This document shows, one piece after another, positions 1-7,416 of a stretch of 64,000 nt of DNA. The position numbers were made by a program, and so were the translations under genes. Position 1 is the stretch's first letter. The number at the start of each line of letters is the position of its first letter. The notes beneath the pieces were generated by a model. It worked only from the letters and a program-made list of their open reading frames with translations, made no database searches and was not told the origin of the DNA. This DNA is from Nitrospira sp. (GTDB taxonomy: Bacteria > Nitrospirota > Nitrospiria > Nitrospirales > Nitrospiraceae): contig CP126122.1 of the NCBI GenBank assembly GCA_030123565.1, positions 3,672,800 through 3,736,799 on the forward strand, written 5' to 3'.

Positions 1-494
1 AATCCTTCAACGACCGCTACGGCTATGCCCGCGGCGACGAGGTACTGGTCGTCACCTGCCGGATCCTCACGACCGTCGTCAGTGAATTGGCCGGCACGGA
101 CGGGTTCGTCGGCCATGTGGGCGGAGACGATTTTGTATTTATGAGCGCGCCCTCGACCATCGATGCGATTTGCCGGACCCTCATCAAACGCTTCGATCTG
201 GTGATCCCGGATTTCTACGATCCGGACGATCGGCAGAAGGGCTGCATCGATTCCGTCGATCGCCGCGGCAATCGCGAGCGGTTCCCCATCATGAGCCTCT
301 CCATCGCCGTCGTCACCAACGAAGGGCGCACGATCTCTCACCCCGGCGATGTCAGCAAGATCGCCTCGGAGCTGAAGAAGGTCGCCAAGGGCCTGCAGGG
401 CAGCGTCTTTGTGAAGGATCAACGGCGGGCGGACGGGACCGGTCCGACCACCCACACCGGCCTGGCGGGAGGAGAGTCCCTTGCTCCTCGCTGA
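1..494 (+). CDS. GGDEF-domain protein, C-terminal part (truncated by window edge)
   Basis: Only the C-terminal part of the gene is in the window. The open frame enters at base 3 and has no start codon here. It reads FNDRYGYARGDEVL, the conserved segment near the start of a GGDEF domain, followed by GGDDF, a permitted variant of the GG[DE][DE]F active-site loop of diguanylate cyclases. An active enzyme would make cyclic di-GMP from two GTP in the cytoplasm. About 60 residues between GGDDF and the next conserved strand (SLSIAVV) are longer and more charged than usual, so activity is uncertain. Upstream sensory or receiver domains, if any, lie outside the window. Confidence 0.8.
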   Translation, partial: SFNDRYGYARGDEVLVVTCRILTTVVSELAGTDGFVGHVGGDDFVFMSAPSTIDAICRTLIKRFDLVIPDFYDPDDRQKGCIDSVDRRGNRERFPIMSLSIAVVTNEGRTISHPGDVSKIASELKKVAKGLQGSVFVKDQRRADGTGPTTHTGLAGGESLAPR

Positions 495-827
495 AGCGTG
501 ATGGTCCACCTGACCGTCACCCATCGGTGAAGCTTCCTCCGCACCGGCATACCGAACCTCAGACCTATTCCCTCCCGAAAGCATCCGACACCTCATCACC
601 AGTTCCGCACCCATCGAGATTCCGCTGAAAGGTCCTCACGGGCGGAGTGCGTTCTCGCTCCCGGTAGGATGCCGCAGTTCGGCAGGGATCACCGCCGACC
701 TGCACAGGGGACGAGGGGAACCGTGCCACCTGCCGCCGATCGGACGGTTCGACAAGCATAGGCGCGGGTTTGTGTGGAAACCCCTATGGCAGAAATGATA
801 CGTTCCCGTCGTCGATGGGGTGCCTCA

Positions 828-1397
828 ATGGACTACCGACGATTGAAATGGCTGTTGGTTGTCGTAGCGCTCGGTTTGCCTGCCTGTACGACGTTCGATG
901 TGAAAACCGACCATGATCCCACCGCGGATTTCGACAGATTCAAGACCTTCGCCTTCGTCGGACTGGTCGCGGCCGAAAAAGGCGGACTCTACGACAATTC
1001 GTTGATGCACAAACGGGTGGAGGCAGCCGTGGTGCGTGAACTCACGAACAAGGGACTGCGGCAAGTCGAGGTGCATCAGCATCCGGATCTGTCGGTCCAC
1101 TATTGGATCGGCGTGAAGGAAACACAGCGCATCGAGGGTGGCGGAACGGCCGTCGGCGCCCATGGTTGGCGAGGCGGATACGGGTGGGGGGCGGGATACG
1201 GGGGCGGGGTCACAACGTACGAATATCGGAAAGGCACCTTGATTCTGGATCTGGTGGAACCGGCCAAGAAAGAGCTGATGTGGCGCGCGACGATCGTCGG
1301 TGCGCTGGAAGATACGGTCGGCAAAAATATCGAGATCGGGAACAAAGCCATCACGAAGGCATTCCAAGACTATCCGCCCAAGAAACAGGGGCGGTGA
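828..1397 (+). CDS. DUF4136-type lipoprotein
   Basis: This encodes 189 residues. I start it at the ATG at 828 because it is followed directly by a lipoprotein signal peptide with lipobox LPAC (Cys20); an in-frame ATG at 774 would bury that signal behind 18 residues. The body has the DUF4136 pattern: D..ADF..FKTFAF near the N terminus, a V..EL..KGL..V helix, and a Gly/Tyr-rich loop around residues 105-130 (GGYGWGAGYGGG). A strand typical of the family follows (GTLILDLVEPAKKELMWR). It is probably anchored in the outer or inner membrane facing the periplasm. The function of the family is unknown. Confidence 0.8.
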   Translation: MDYRRLKWLLVVVALGLPACTTFDVKTDHDPTADFDRFKTFAFVGLVAAEKGGLYDNSLMHKRVEAAVVRELTNKGLRQVEVHQHPDLSVHYWIGVKETQRIEGGGTAVGAHGWRGGYGWGAGYGGGVTTYEYRKGTLILDLVEPAKKELMWRATIVGALEDTVGKNIEIGNKAITKAFQDYPPKKQGR

Positions 1398-1474
1398 AGT
1401 TCGAACAGGGCCGGCTCCCCGGCCGGGAGCTGTTCCGAAGACTTCGATCACACCTTTAACCAAGGAGATGCTCG

Positions 1475-1990
1475 ATGAAGGTTTTGATGACTTTGATGAC
1501 CGGAATGGTTCTGATGGCCGCCCCTGCCATGGCGCAGAGCACAGAGCCGGGCACCGGTCTCGGAGCGGCGGGCGGAGGCGGCACCGACTCAAACATGGAA
1601 ATTTTTATTCAAAAGGTGAAGGCCGACAAGAAACTGCTGGTCGCGAGCAACATGGATTTGAGCGACGCGGAAGCCAAGAAATTCTGGCCGCTCTACGAGA
1701 CCTATCAAAAGGAATTGGAGCAGCTCAATCAACGGCTCGACAGGACGATCAAGGGCTACGCCGATGAGTTCAACGCGGGCAAGGGAACGATTTCCAACGA
1801 CACGGCCAAGAAATTGTTGAACGAGGCGTTATCGCTCGAAGAGGCGGAGCTGAAGCTCAAGCGAACCTATGCGGGCAAGATCGGGAAGGTGCTGCCGGCG
1901 ACCAAGACCGCCCGCTACATACAGATCGAGAATAAAATTCGGGCCGTCCTCAAAGCGGAGCTGGCTCAGCAGATTCCCTTGGTCTATTGA
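1475..1990 (+). CDS. Small secreted helical protein (Spy-like character)
   Basis: This encodes 171 residues with a signal peptide (MKVLMTLMTGMVLMAAPAMA, cleavage predicted after AMA). The start at 1475 is supported by AAGGAG eight bases upstream. After a short Gly-rich linker the mature part is almost wholly alpha-helical. It contains the motif LSDAEAKKFWPLYETYQKEL and a later KKLLNEALSLEEAELKL helix ending in KVLPATKTARYIQIENKI. Proteins of this pattern are common small periplasmic proteins of unknown role with a resemblance to Spy/LTXXQ chaperones. The resemblance is my judgement of the helical pattern and not a domain match. It lies between a lipoprotein and the pqi operon and may be transcribed with either. 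Confidence 0.75.
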   Translation: MKVLMTLMTGMVLMAAPAMAQSTEPGTGLGAAGGGGTDSNMEIFIQKVKADKKLLVASNMDLSDAEAKKFWPLYETYQKELEQLNQRLDRTIKGYADEFNAGKGTISNDTAKKLLNEALSLEEAELKLKRTYAGKIGKVLPATKTARYIQIENKIRAVLKAELAQQIPLVY

Positions 1991-2033
1991 GGTGGATGGC
2001 GAGTCGGTAGGTTGCGGTGGGGAGCACGATCGC

Positions 2034-2636
2034 ATGGTCACTCTTCCGGTCATCGCCTGTCACGAATGCGATTTACTGCAACGAAAAATCGCCCTGCCGC
2101 CACAGGGGCGCGCCCGCTGCCGGCGCTGCCGTGCGATCCTCTATAGGGACTACCCGCCCGGTCCGGATCGAGCGCTGGCCTGTACCATTGCGGCATTGGT
2201 GCTGTTCCTGATCGCGAATGCCTACCCGATCGTCGGGCTTGAGGTACAAGGAAACCGGGAGACCGCCAGTCTCTACGATGCCGTCCATACGTTATGGGTC
2301 GAGGGGCGGGAGGATGTGGCGCTCCTCGTCGGCTTCACGGCGATGTTGACGCCGGCCATCGAGATTTCCCTGCTCATTTATCTCCTGCTCCCCTTGAAAT
2401 TCAATCGCGTGACGGAAGGCACCGTTCCCATCCTCCGTTTTTTGCAGACCGTCCGGCCTTGGAGCATGACGGAAGTGTTTTTGCTCGGGATCCTCGTGGC
2501 CCTCGTCAAGCTCGAGCACCTCGCCCGCGTGGAGGCGGGAATCGCGCTCTGGGCGTTCGGGAGCCTGATCCCCCTGTTGATCATCGCGTCCATGTCGTTC
2601 GATCCGGAGGAGTTGTGGGCGAAAGTGACCGGTTGA
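2034..2636 (+). CDS. pqiA: Paraquat-inducible protein A-like membrane protein (first copy)
   Basis: This encodes 200 residues. The ATG at 2034 is preceded by GGTGGGGA and places CxxC zinc-ribbon pairs at residues 9-12 and 29-32, as expected for the PqiA family; longer upstream frames are spurious. Four transmembrane helices follow, roughly at residues 47-66, 93-115, 143-162 and 170-190. PqiA is the inner-membrane partner of the MCE protein PqiB in transporting lipids between the inner and outer membranes. E. coli PqiA is a fusion of two such halves; here each half is a separate gene, and this one is followed six bases later by the second. Confidence 0.9.
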   Translation: MVTLPVIACHECDLLQRKIALPPQGRARCRRCRAILYRDYPPGPDRALACTIAALVLFLIANAYPIVGLEVQGNRETASLYDAVHTLWVEGREDVALLVGFTAMLTPAIEISLLIYLLLPLKFNRVTEGTVPILRFLQTVRPWSMTEVFLLGILVALVKLEHLARVEAGIALWAFGSLIPLLIIASMSFDPEELWAKVTG

Positions 2637-2641
2637 CCAGG

Positions 2642-3271
2642 ATGGCTTTCACGAGGACGGCGGGCCGGCTCGGACTCCTCTCCTGCCATTTGTGCAACTC
2701 GCTGACCGAGTCGGCGCCGGGGGCCTACGAAGGCCGGTGTTCCCGCTGCGGCTCGCATCTCCGCTTTCGGAAACCGGACAGCATCACGCGAACCTGGGCG
2801 TTGCTGATCGCCGGCTATCTCCTGTTCATCCCGGCGAACCTGCTGCCGATCATGCATACCAATTCCCTGTTCGGCGCGCAGTCGGACACGATCTTGAGCG
2901 GAGTCGTCTACCTCTGGACCTCCGGATCTTGGCACCTGGCCGTCATCGTCTTTATCGCCAGCATCCTGGTTCCCAGCGCCAAGCTCGTGACGTTGACCTT
3001 TCTGGTGGTGTCCGTGCAGCGCCGCTCAACGTGGGATCCGCTGCAACGAACGAACATGTACCGGATCCTGGAATCGGTCGGCCGGTGGTCCATGCTGGAC
3101 ATCTTCGTCGTGGCGATGTTGGTCGCGCTGGTTCATCTTCAAACGTTGGCCACCATCCGCGCCGGCGCCGGCGCCGTGGCCTTTGGGGCCGTCGTGGTCG
3201 TGACCATGTTGGCGGCCATGGCATTTGATCCCCGCTTGATCTGGGATCCGCGATGGACGCGCCATGAATAA
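2642..3271 (+). CDS. pqiA: Paraquat-inducible protein A-like membrane protein (second copy)
   Basis: This encodes 210 residues with the same plan as the gene before it: CxxC pairs at residues 15-18 and 33-36, then four membrane helices. The motif FIPANLLPIM in the first helix and RWSMLDIFVVAMLVAL before the third are typical PqiA sequences. Translation could also begin at a TTG at 2633 that overlaps the stop of the first copy; I prefer the ATG at 2642. The 3' end overlaps pqiB by eight bases, which implies coupled translation. Together the two proteins should form the PqiA part of a lipid-transport complex. Confidence 0.9.
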   Translation: MAFTRTAGRLGLLSCHLCNSLTESAPGAYEGRCSRCGSHLRFRKPDSITRTWALLIAGYLLFIPANLLPIMHTNSLFGAQSDTILSGVVYLWTSGSWHLAVIVFIASILVPSAKLVTLTFLVVSVQRRSTWDPLQRTNMYRILESVGRWSMLDIFVVAMLVALVHLQTLATIRAGAGAVAFGAVVVVTMLAAMAFDPRLIWDPRWTRHE

Positions 3272-4904
3272 GCCCATCGACGAACTGGACCTTGCGGATC
3301 TCCCCTCTGCCGTCGCCGAAGGCCGGCGCGGCTGGTCCTTCCAATTCATCTGGGTGGTTCCGATCGTGGCCGCGCTGATCGGCGGGTGGCTCGTCGTCAA
3401 GGGAATCCTGGAGCGCGGCCCCACGATCACGATCACCTTCAAGACGGCGGAAGGCCTTGAGGCCGGCAAAACGAAAATCAAATACAAGAATGTCGATGTC
3501 GGCGAAGTGAAGCAGGTCACACTCAGCGACGATCACCAGCGCGTCGTGGCGACCGCAGAGCTCGTCAAGGAGGCCGAACCCTACCTGGTCGAAGACAGCC
3601 GCTTCTGGATCGTGCGCCCGCGGGTGTCCGGCGGCCAGGTTTCGGGACTCGGAACGTTGTTCTCCGGCTCCTTCATCGGTCTGGATATCGGCAAATCCGA
3701 CAACCGACGGCGCCAATTCACCGGCCTCGATACGCCGCCGGTGTTCACTACGGATGTCCCGGGCCGCCAGTTCGTCCTGGTGAGCGACGACCTGGGATCA
3801 CTGGGGATCGGCTCTCCGGTGTATTACCGCCAGGTCGAGGTCGGCAGTGTGGTGGCGTATGAACTCAATCAGGACGGAAAAGCTGTCATGCTGAAGGTCT
3901 TCATCAATGCCCCCTATGATCAATTTGTGACGGCCAGTACGCGGTTTTGGAATTCGAGCGGCATCGATGTCGCCCTGGATGCGACGGGACTCAAAGTGGA
4001 CACGCAGTCGCTCGCCTCCATTCTCATCGGCGGGATCACTTTCGAGGTCCCCCCTGGTTCATCGCATGTACAGCCGGTCGAGGAGAACCATACATTCGCC
4101 TTGGCCACCAGTCGCTCCCAGGCGATGAAACTTCCGGACGCACTGGCTATTCCCGCCGTCATGTATTTCAAAGACTCGCTCCGCGGCCTGTCGATCGGCG
4201 CACCGGTCGAATTCCGCGGAATCGTCGTCGGTGAAGTCCAATCCATGCACGTGGAATTCGACGAGAGGCAGGGCGAATATCGCTTCCCGGTCGGGGTTAC
4301 GATTTATCCCGGACGTCTGGCGGCAATGGCCGCCGACGGTTCGCACGTCGTCGCAGACCCGGCCGCCCGCCGCGCGCGGTGGAATAGGCTGGCCGAACAT
4401 GGATTACGCGGCCAACTCCGAATCGGCAACCTCCTGACAGGGCAACTCTATGTGGCCGTGGATTTCTTTCCCGATGCTCCGAAGGAACAGATCGATTGGA
4501 CGAGAACGCCTCCCGTCCTGCCGACCGTCGTGGGTTCGATGACGGAAGTCCAGGACACACTCTCGCGATTGGCCAGAAGACTTGAAAAGGTGCCGTTGGA
4601 CCAAATCGGCAACGACATCCGACAGAGCCTGCAGGCCCTGAACCGCACCCTGGACAGCGCGAACCAACTCGTCAAGCGGCTCGATACGGATATCATGCCT
4701 GCGGCGAGAACGACCATGGAGGACGTGCGTAAGACCCTCAAGGCGGCGGAGCGCAGCATCGGATCCGATGCGCCGATCCAGCAGGATCTGCGTGAGACGC
4801 TCCGGGAGATGAATCGGACCGCGCAGTCACTCCGGGCGTTGACGGATTATCTGGAACGGCATCCGGAGTCGCTGCTTCGCGGAAGGAAAGGGAACGAAAA
4901 GTGA
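3264..4904 (+). CDS. pqiB: PqiB-like MCE-domain protein
   Basis: This encodes 546 residues. A single N-terminal membrane helix (about residues 26-46, FIWVVPIVAALIGGWLVVKG) is followed by three MlaD/MCE domains beginning near residues 52, 165 and 290. The C terminus (about 420-535) is a long helical, coiled-coil-like region with many L and R heptad positions. This is the PqiB plan: the MCE domains stack into hexameric rings and the helices form a channel that spans the periplasm for lipid passage. The gene overlaps pqiA and is itself overlapped by pqiC, so the four genes form one operon. Confidence 0.92.
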   Translation: MNKPIDELDLADLPSAVAEGRRGWSFQFIWVVPIVAALIGGWLVVKGILERGPTITITFKTAEGLEAGKTKIKYKNVDVGEVKQVTLSDDHQRVVATAELVKEAEPYLVEDSRFWIVRPRVSGGQVSGLGTLFSGSFIGLDIGKSDNRRRQFTGLDTPPVFTTDVPGRQFVLVSDDLGSLGIGSPVYYRQVEVGSVVAYELNQDGKAVMLKVFINAPYDQFVTASTRFWNSSGIDVALDATGLKVDTQSLASILIGGITFEVPPGSSHVQPVEENHTFALATSRSQAMKLPDALAIPAVMYFKDSLRGLSIGAPVEFRGIVVGEVQSMHVEFDERQGEYRFPVGVTIYPGRLAAMAADGSHVVADPAARRARWNRLAEHGLRGQLRIGNLLTGQLYVAVDFFPDAPKEQIDWTRTPPVLPTVVGSMTEVQDTLSRLARRLEKVPLDQIGNDIRQSLQALNRTLDSANQLVKRLDTDIMPAARTTMEDVRKTLKAAERSIGSDAPIQQDLRETLREMNRTAQSLRALTDYLERHPESLLRGRKGNEK

Positions 4905-5497
4905 CCGGTCACCTCAGCCGAATCTCGCTTCTCGCAGCGGTCATCTGGCTTGCCGGATGCGGCAGTTCGCCGCCGATCCATTTCTACACGTTGAGCGCGG
5001 AAGCCTCACCCGATCCCGTCGCCCCCGTCAAGAACGACCGATCCATTTCGGTCGGGCCCGTTACCTTGCCCGAAGTCATCGAACGTCCCCAACTCGTGTT
5101 ACGGACCAGCCCCAATCGGGTGACGTTGGTGGAGGAACACCAGTGGGCGGAACCGTTGCAGAGCGAAATCCCGAGGGTCCTTGCAGAGAATCTGTCCCGG
5201 CTGCTGGGAACGAAGCAGGTCGCCGTCCATCCGCAGAGCGCCGGCGACCACGCGGAGTATCGCGTGGCGGTGGATGTTCAGGGATTCGAATCCACGCTCG
5301 GCAGCAGGGTCTCGATCGATGTCCTCTGGACCATTCGTCAGAGCTCCAGAAGCGAGACTATATTCAAGACCGGACGATCGAGCGTGGAGGAACCGGTCGC
5401 CGATCCGAGTTATGAGGCGCTTGCGGCGGCCCATAGCCGAGGCCTGGTCCGGGTCAGTCGCGATATCGCGGATGCGATCCGGTCGTTGCACCAATGA
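4901..5497 (+). CDS. pqiC: PqiC-like outer-membrane lipoprotein (ABC-type transport auxiliary)
   Basis: This encodes 198 residues and starts with GTG inside the last codons of pqiB (GTGA overlap). The signal peptide ends in the lipobox LAGC (Cys20). It is followed by the family signature HFYTLSAE and then SVGPVTLPEVIERPQLVLR, typical of the PqiC/YmbA domain. The protein should be an outer-membrane lipoprotein that docks the far end of the PqiB channel. No strong terminator is visible in the 44 bases to the convergent gene downstream. Confidence 0.9.
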   Translation: MTGHLSRISLLAAVIWLAGCGSSPPIHFYTLSAEASPDPVAPVKNDRSISVGPVTLPEVIERPQLVLRTSPNRVTLVEEHQWAEPLQSEIPRVLAENLSRLLGTKQVAVHPQSAGDHAEYRVAVDVQGFESTLGSRVSIDVLWTIRQSSRSETIFKTGRSSVEEPVADPSYEALAAAHSRGLVRVSRDIADAIRSLHQ

Positions 5498-5541
5498 CAA
5501 TCCTGTCGGGCTCCGTCGATTCCCTTGCCGGGGGATGTGGA

Positions 5542-6063
5542 TCAATCAGGTCGTGGCTGGTCTGGTGGATCGCCCGGTGTCGCAGTCACGCTGTCGTTTC
5601 CGCCATGCCGGCGGCGAAGCTCCTTCTTGTACGCGCGACGTTCTTCGGGCGACATGCTCTGAAATTTTTCCCGCAACGCCTTACGCTGTTCGGGCGGTAA
5701 GGACCTGAACCACCGCCTGGCATTCCTGACAGATTCGCGCTCTTCAGGCGGGAGTTGGCGAAATCGCTGATACCGTTCACGCAGTTGTTGCTGCTGCTCA
5801 GGCGATAATGTCCGCCATTCTTTGAACCGTTGCTTCGCCTCTTGCCGCTCCTCCGGCGTCATCGTTCCCCAGCGCTGCGCCCCATTGCGCAACCGTTCCT
5901 GTTTACGCGGCGGCAACTGATCCCAGCTGTCGCTGAAACGCTCCAGCAGTTGCTGCTCACCGGGACTCAACTGACTCCAAGGCACGCCGGCCGGGTCGCC
6001 TTGCGCCCAGGCAGAGGCCGCCCCACATCCCAGCACTAACAGGTACACAATGAGCATTTTCAT
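5542..6063 (-). CDS. DUF3106 secreted protein
   Basis: This encodes 173 residues with a signal peptide (cleavage likely after SAWA). The mature part consists of repeated short helices built on LSPEQQQQLRERYQRF-like units: LSPGEQQLLERF, MTPEERQEAKQRF, LSPEQQQQL, LPPEERESVRN, LPPEQRKALREKF and MSPEERRAYKKEL. This is the DUF3106 pattern. Its role is unknown; such repeats resemble periplasmic Spy-type chaperones. It is the last gene of a minus-strand cluster behind an ECF sigma factor and a short membrane protein, an arrangement known for DUF3619/DUF3106 genes in other bacteria. Confidence 0.85.
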   Translation of the reverse strand: MKMLIVYLLVLGCGAASAWAQGDPAGVPWSQLSPGEQQLLERFSDSWDQLPPRKQERLRNGAQRWGTMTPEERQEAKQRFKEWRTLSPEQQQQLRERYQRFRQLPPEERESVRNARRWFRSLPPEQRKALREKFQSMSPEERRAYKKELRRRHGGNDSVTATPGDPPDQPRPD

Positions 6064-6093
6064 GGGCCGGTCGGCATCCTCATCGCAACGGGC

Positions 6094-6453
6094 CTAGCTG
6101 GTCGCGGCGGGACGGTCGGCCAGCCAGTCATAGAATTCGAGATCTTCCGACAGTTCGATATTTTCCGGCGATTGCACCAGTTCGAGATCTTCGAGCAGCA
6201 GGAGATGCGAATGGTTCACCCCGCCGGAGAGCGACAGCCACATCGTGAGGGCCAACGCAGCCATCGATGCCAACGCCGCTCCACCGGCCCACAGGAGCCA
6301 AGGTCGCCGGCGCGATGGCTGATCCAGCGCATGCCGCCGCGCGCGCTGCACCAGCAACACCGTCTTCGGATCAAGATCCTGCACACTGTGATCGAGCAGA
6401 CGTTTCGCCGCTGCCGCCAACGTATCCGCCTGCTCGTCCGACCGTTCACTCAT
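6094..6453 (-). CDS. DUF3619-like membrane protein, probable anti-sigma factor
   Basis: This encodes 119 residues. The start ATG at 6453 overlaps the stop of the sigma-factor gene (ATGA). The N-terminal half is helical and cytoplasmic (LAAAAKRLLDHSVQDLDPKTVLLVQRARRHAL split over two helices). One membrane helix lies at about residues 50-68. The C-terminal tail is acidic and contains EDLEFYDWLADRP, a motif I associate with DUF3619. Position directly behind an ECF sigma gene suggests a membrane anti-sigma factor, but no zinc motif is present, so this function is inferred from context. Confidence 0.65.
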   Translation of the reverse strand: MSERSDEQADTLAAAAKRLLDHSVQDLDPKTVLLVQRARRHALDQPSRRRPWLLWAGGAALASMAALALTMWLSLSGGVNHSHLLLLEDLELVQSPENIELSEDLEFYDWLADRPAATS

Positions 6454-7067
6454 GGCCAATGCTCCCCCAATCGCTTTCTCAAGACCTGGACGGCGCGAAA
6501 CAAATGGGTTTTCACGCTGCCTTCCGAACAGCCCATGGCCTGCGCCGTTTGTGCCACATCCAGTTCCTCCCAGACACGCAGGAGAAAGGCCTGTTGTTGC
6601 CGCAGCGGAAGGGCGCGCAATGCGACATCCAGCGCCGCACAGGCACGCTTGCGCTTCAGGTCTTCATCCGGCGCTACTGCGGCAACATCGGGAACCTGTT
6701 CCAGCGGATCTTCCCCCTCCTCGTCATTCTGCGGGCCGCCGAAAAATTCCCGGAGACGGTTCCGTACCCTGGTCCGGCGATACCAATCACGAATGCGGCT
6801 CTGCAGAATACAGTGAAAGAGCGGCCCCCACTCCCCTTCAGTCCGGTCGCCATACTGTTGAACCAATTTCAACATGGCGTCTTGCACGAGGTCCAGCGCC
6901 TCGTCCTCATTTCCCGTGGCAATGTGAGCCATGCGGAACGCACGCCGTTCAATCCCCACCAGGAATCGATCCAATGCCTGGGTTTGATCCAGAGGTCCCA
7001 CCCTCTCACCCAGGCAAAGGCTGCCGGGTTGTTCATCAACGGCTATATGGGGATGCCACCTGCTCAC
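6450..7067 (-). CDS. ECF-type RNA polymerase sigma factor
   Basis: This encodes 205 residues. Region 2 runs from about residue 34 to 100 (FLVGIERRAFRMAHIATGN, then DEALDLVQDAMLKLVQQY, the helix contacting core polymerase). Region 4 at about 143-200 has the HTH LPLRQQQAFLLRVWEELDVAQTAQAMG followed by SEGSVKTHLFRAVQVLRKRL. It should direct polymerase to promoters of its own cluster. It is translationally coupled to the DUF3619-like gene and followed by the DUF3106 gene. The acidic linker between regions 2 and 4 (EEGEDPLEQVPD) is somewhat long. Confidence 0.92.
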   Translation of the reverse strand: MSRWHPHIAVDEQPGSLCLGERVGPLDQTQALDRFLVGIERRAFRMAHIATGNEDEALDLVQDAMLKLVQQYGDRTEGEWGPLFHCILQSRIRDWYRRTRVRNRLREFFGGPQNDEEGEDPLEQVPDVAAVAPDEDLKRKRACAALDVALRALPLRQQQAFLLRVWEELDVAQTAQAMGCSEGSVKTHLFRAVQVLRKRLGEHWP

Positions 7068-7416
7068 CGCCTACCCCGCCGACATTCGAGGGGCGGTCAG
7101 GGCCCGATCCATGCTGGGTGTTGAACCGCGGCTTTTTCGATGACGGTGCGACCTCTTCCCGCCACCCTGACAAGCGGGACGAACCGAAGGGTGACCGACA
7201 ACGTTCCGATTTTCACCCCGCTCGGCCTCACCGTCAAGGAAGTGCACGAGTTGTACCTCTTCTTACAGAGAAGAACGCGATGGCGTCCCTTCGGTTGACC
7301 GTACCGCCCAGGCAAACCGTGAAACCTGTCGCCACAACAGCGGCCTGTCTCGGGAAGGAAGCTTCGAATCAGGTTAATTCTGACCGTATCACGCGGAGAA
7401 AGATGCGCGGGAGGGG
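7068..7416. other. Intergenic region upstream of the ECF sigma gene
   Basis: I see no convincing gene in these 349 bases. On the minus strand a GGAACG around 7208-7213, some 140 bases before the sigma start, resembles the -35 element of ECF-dependent promoters, but no clear partner -10 can be named. The small frame at 7097-7315 (minus) lacks a ribosome binding site and family features. The region must hold the sigma-cluster promoter and the 3' untranslated end of the long gene that follows. Confidence 0.35.
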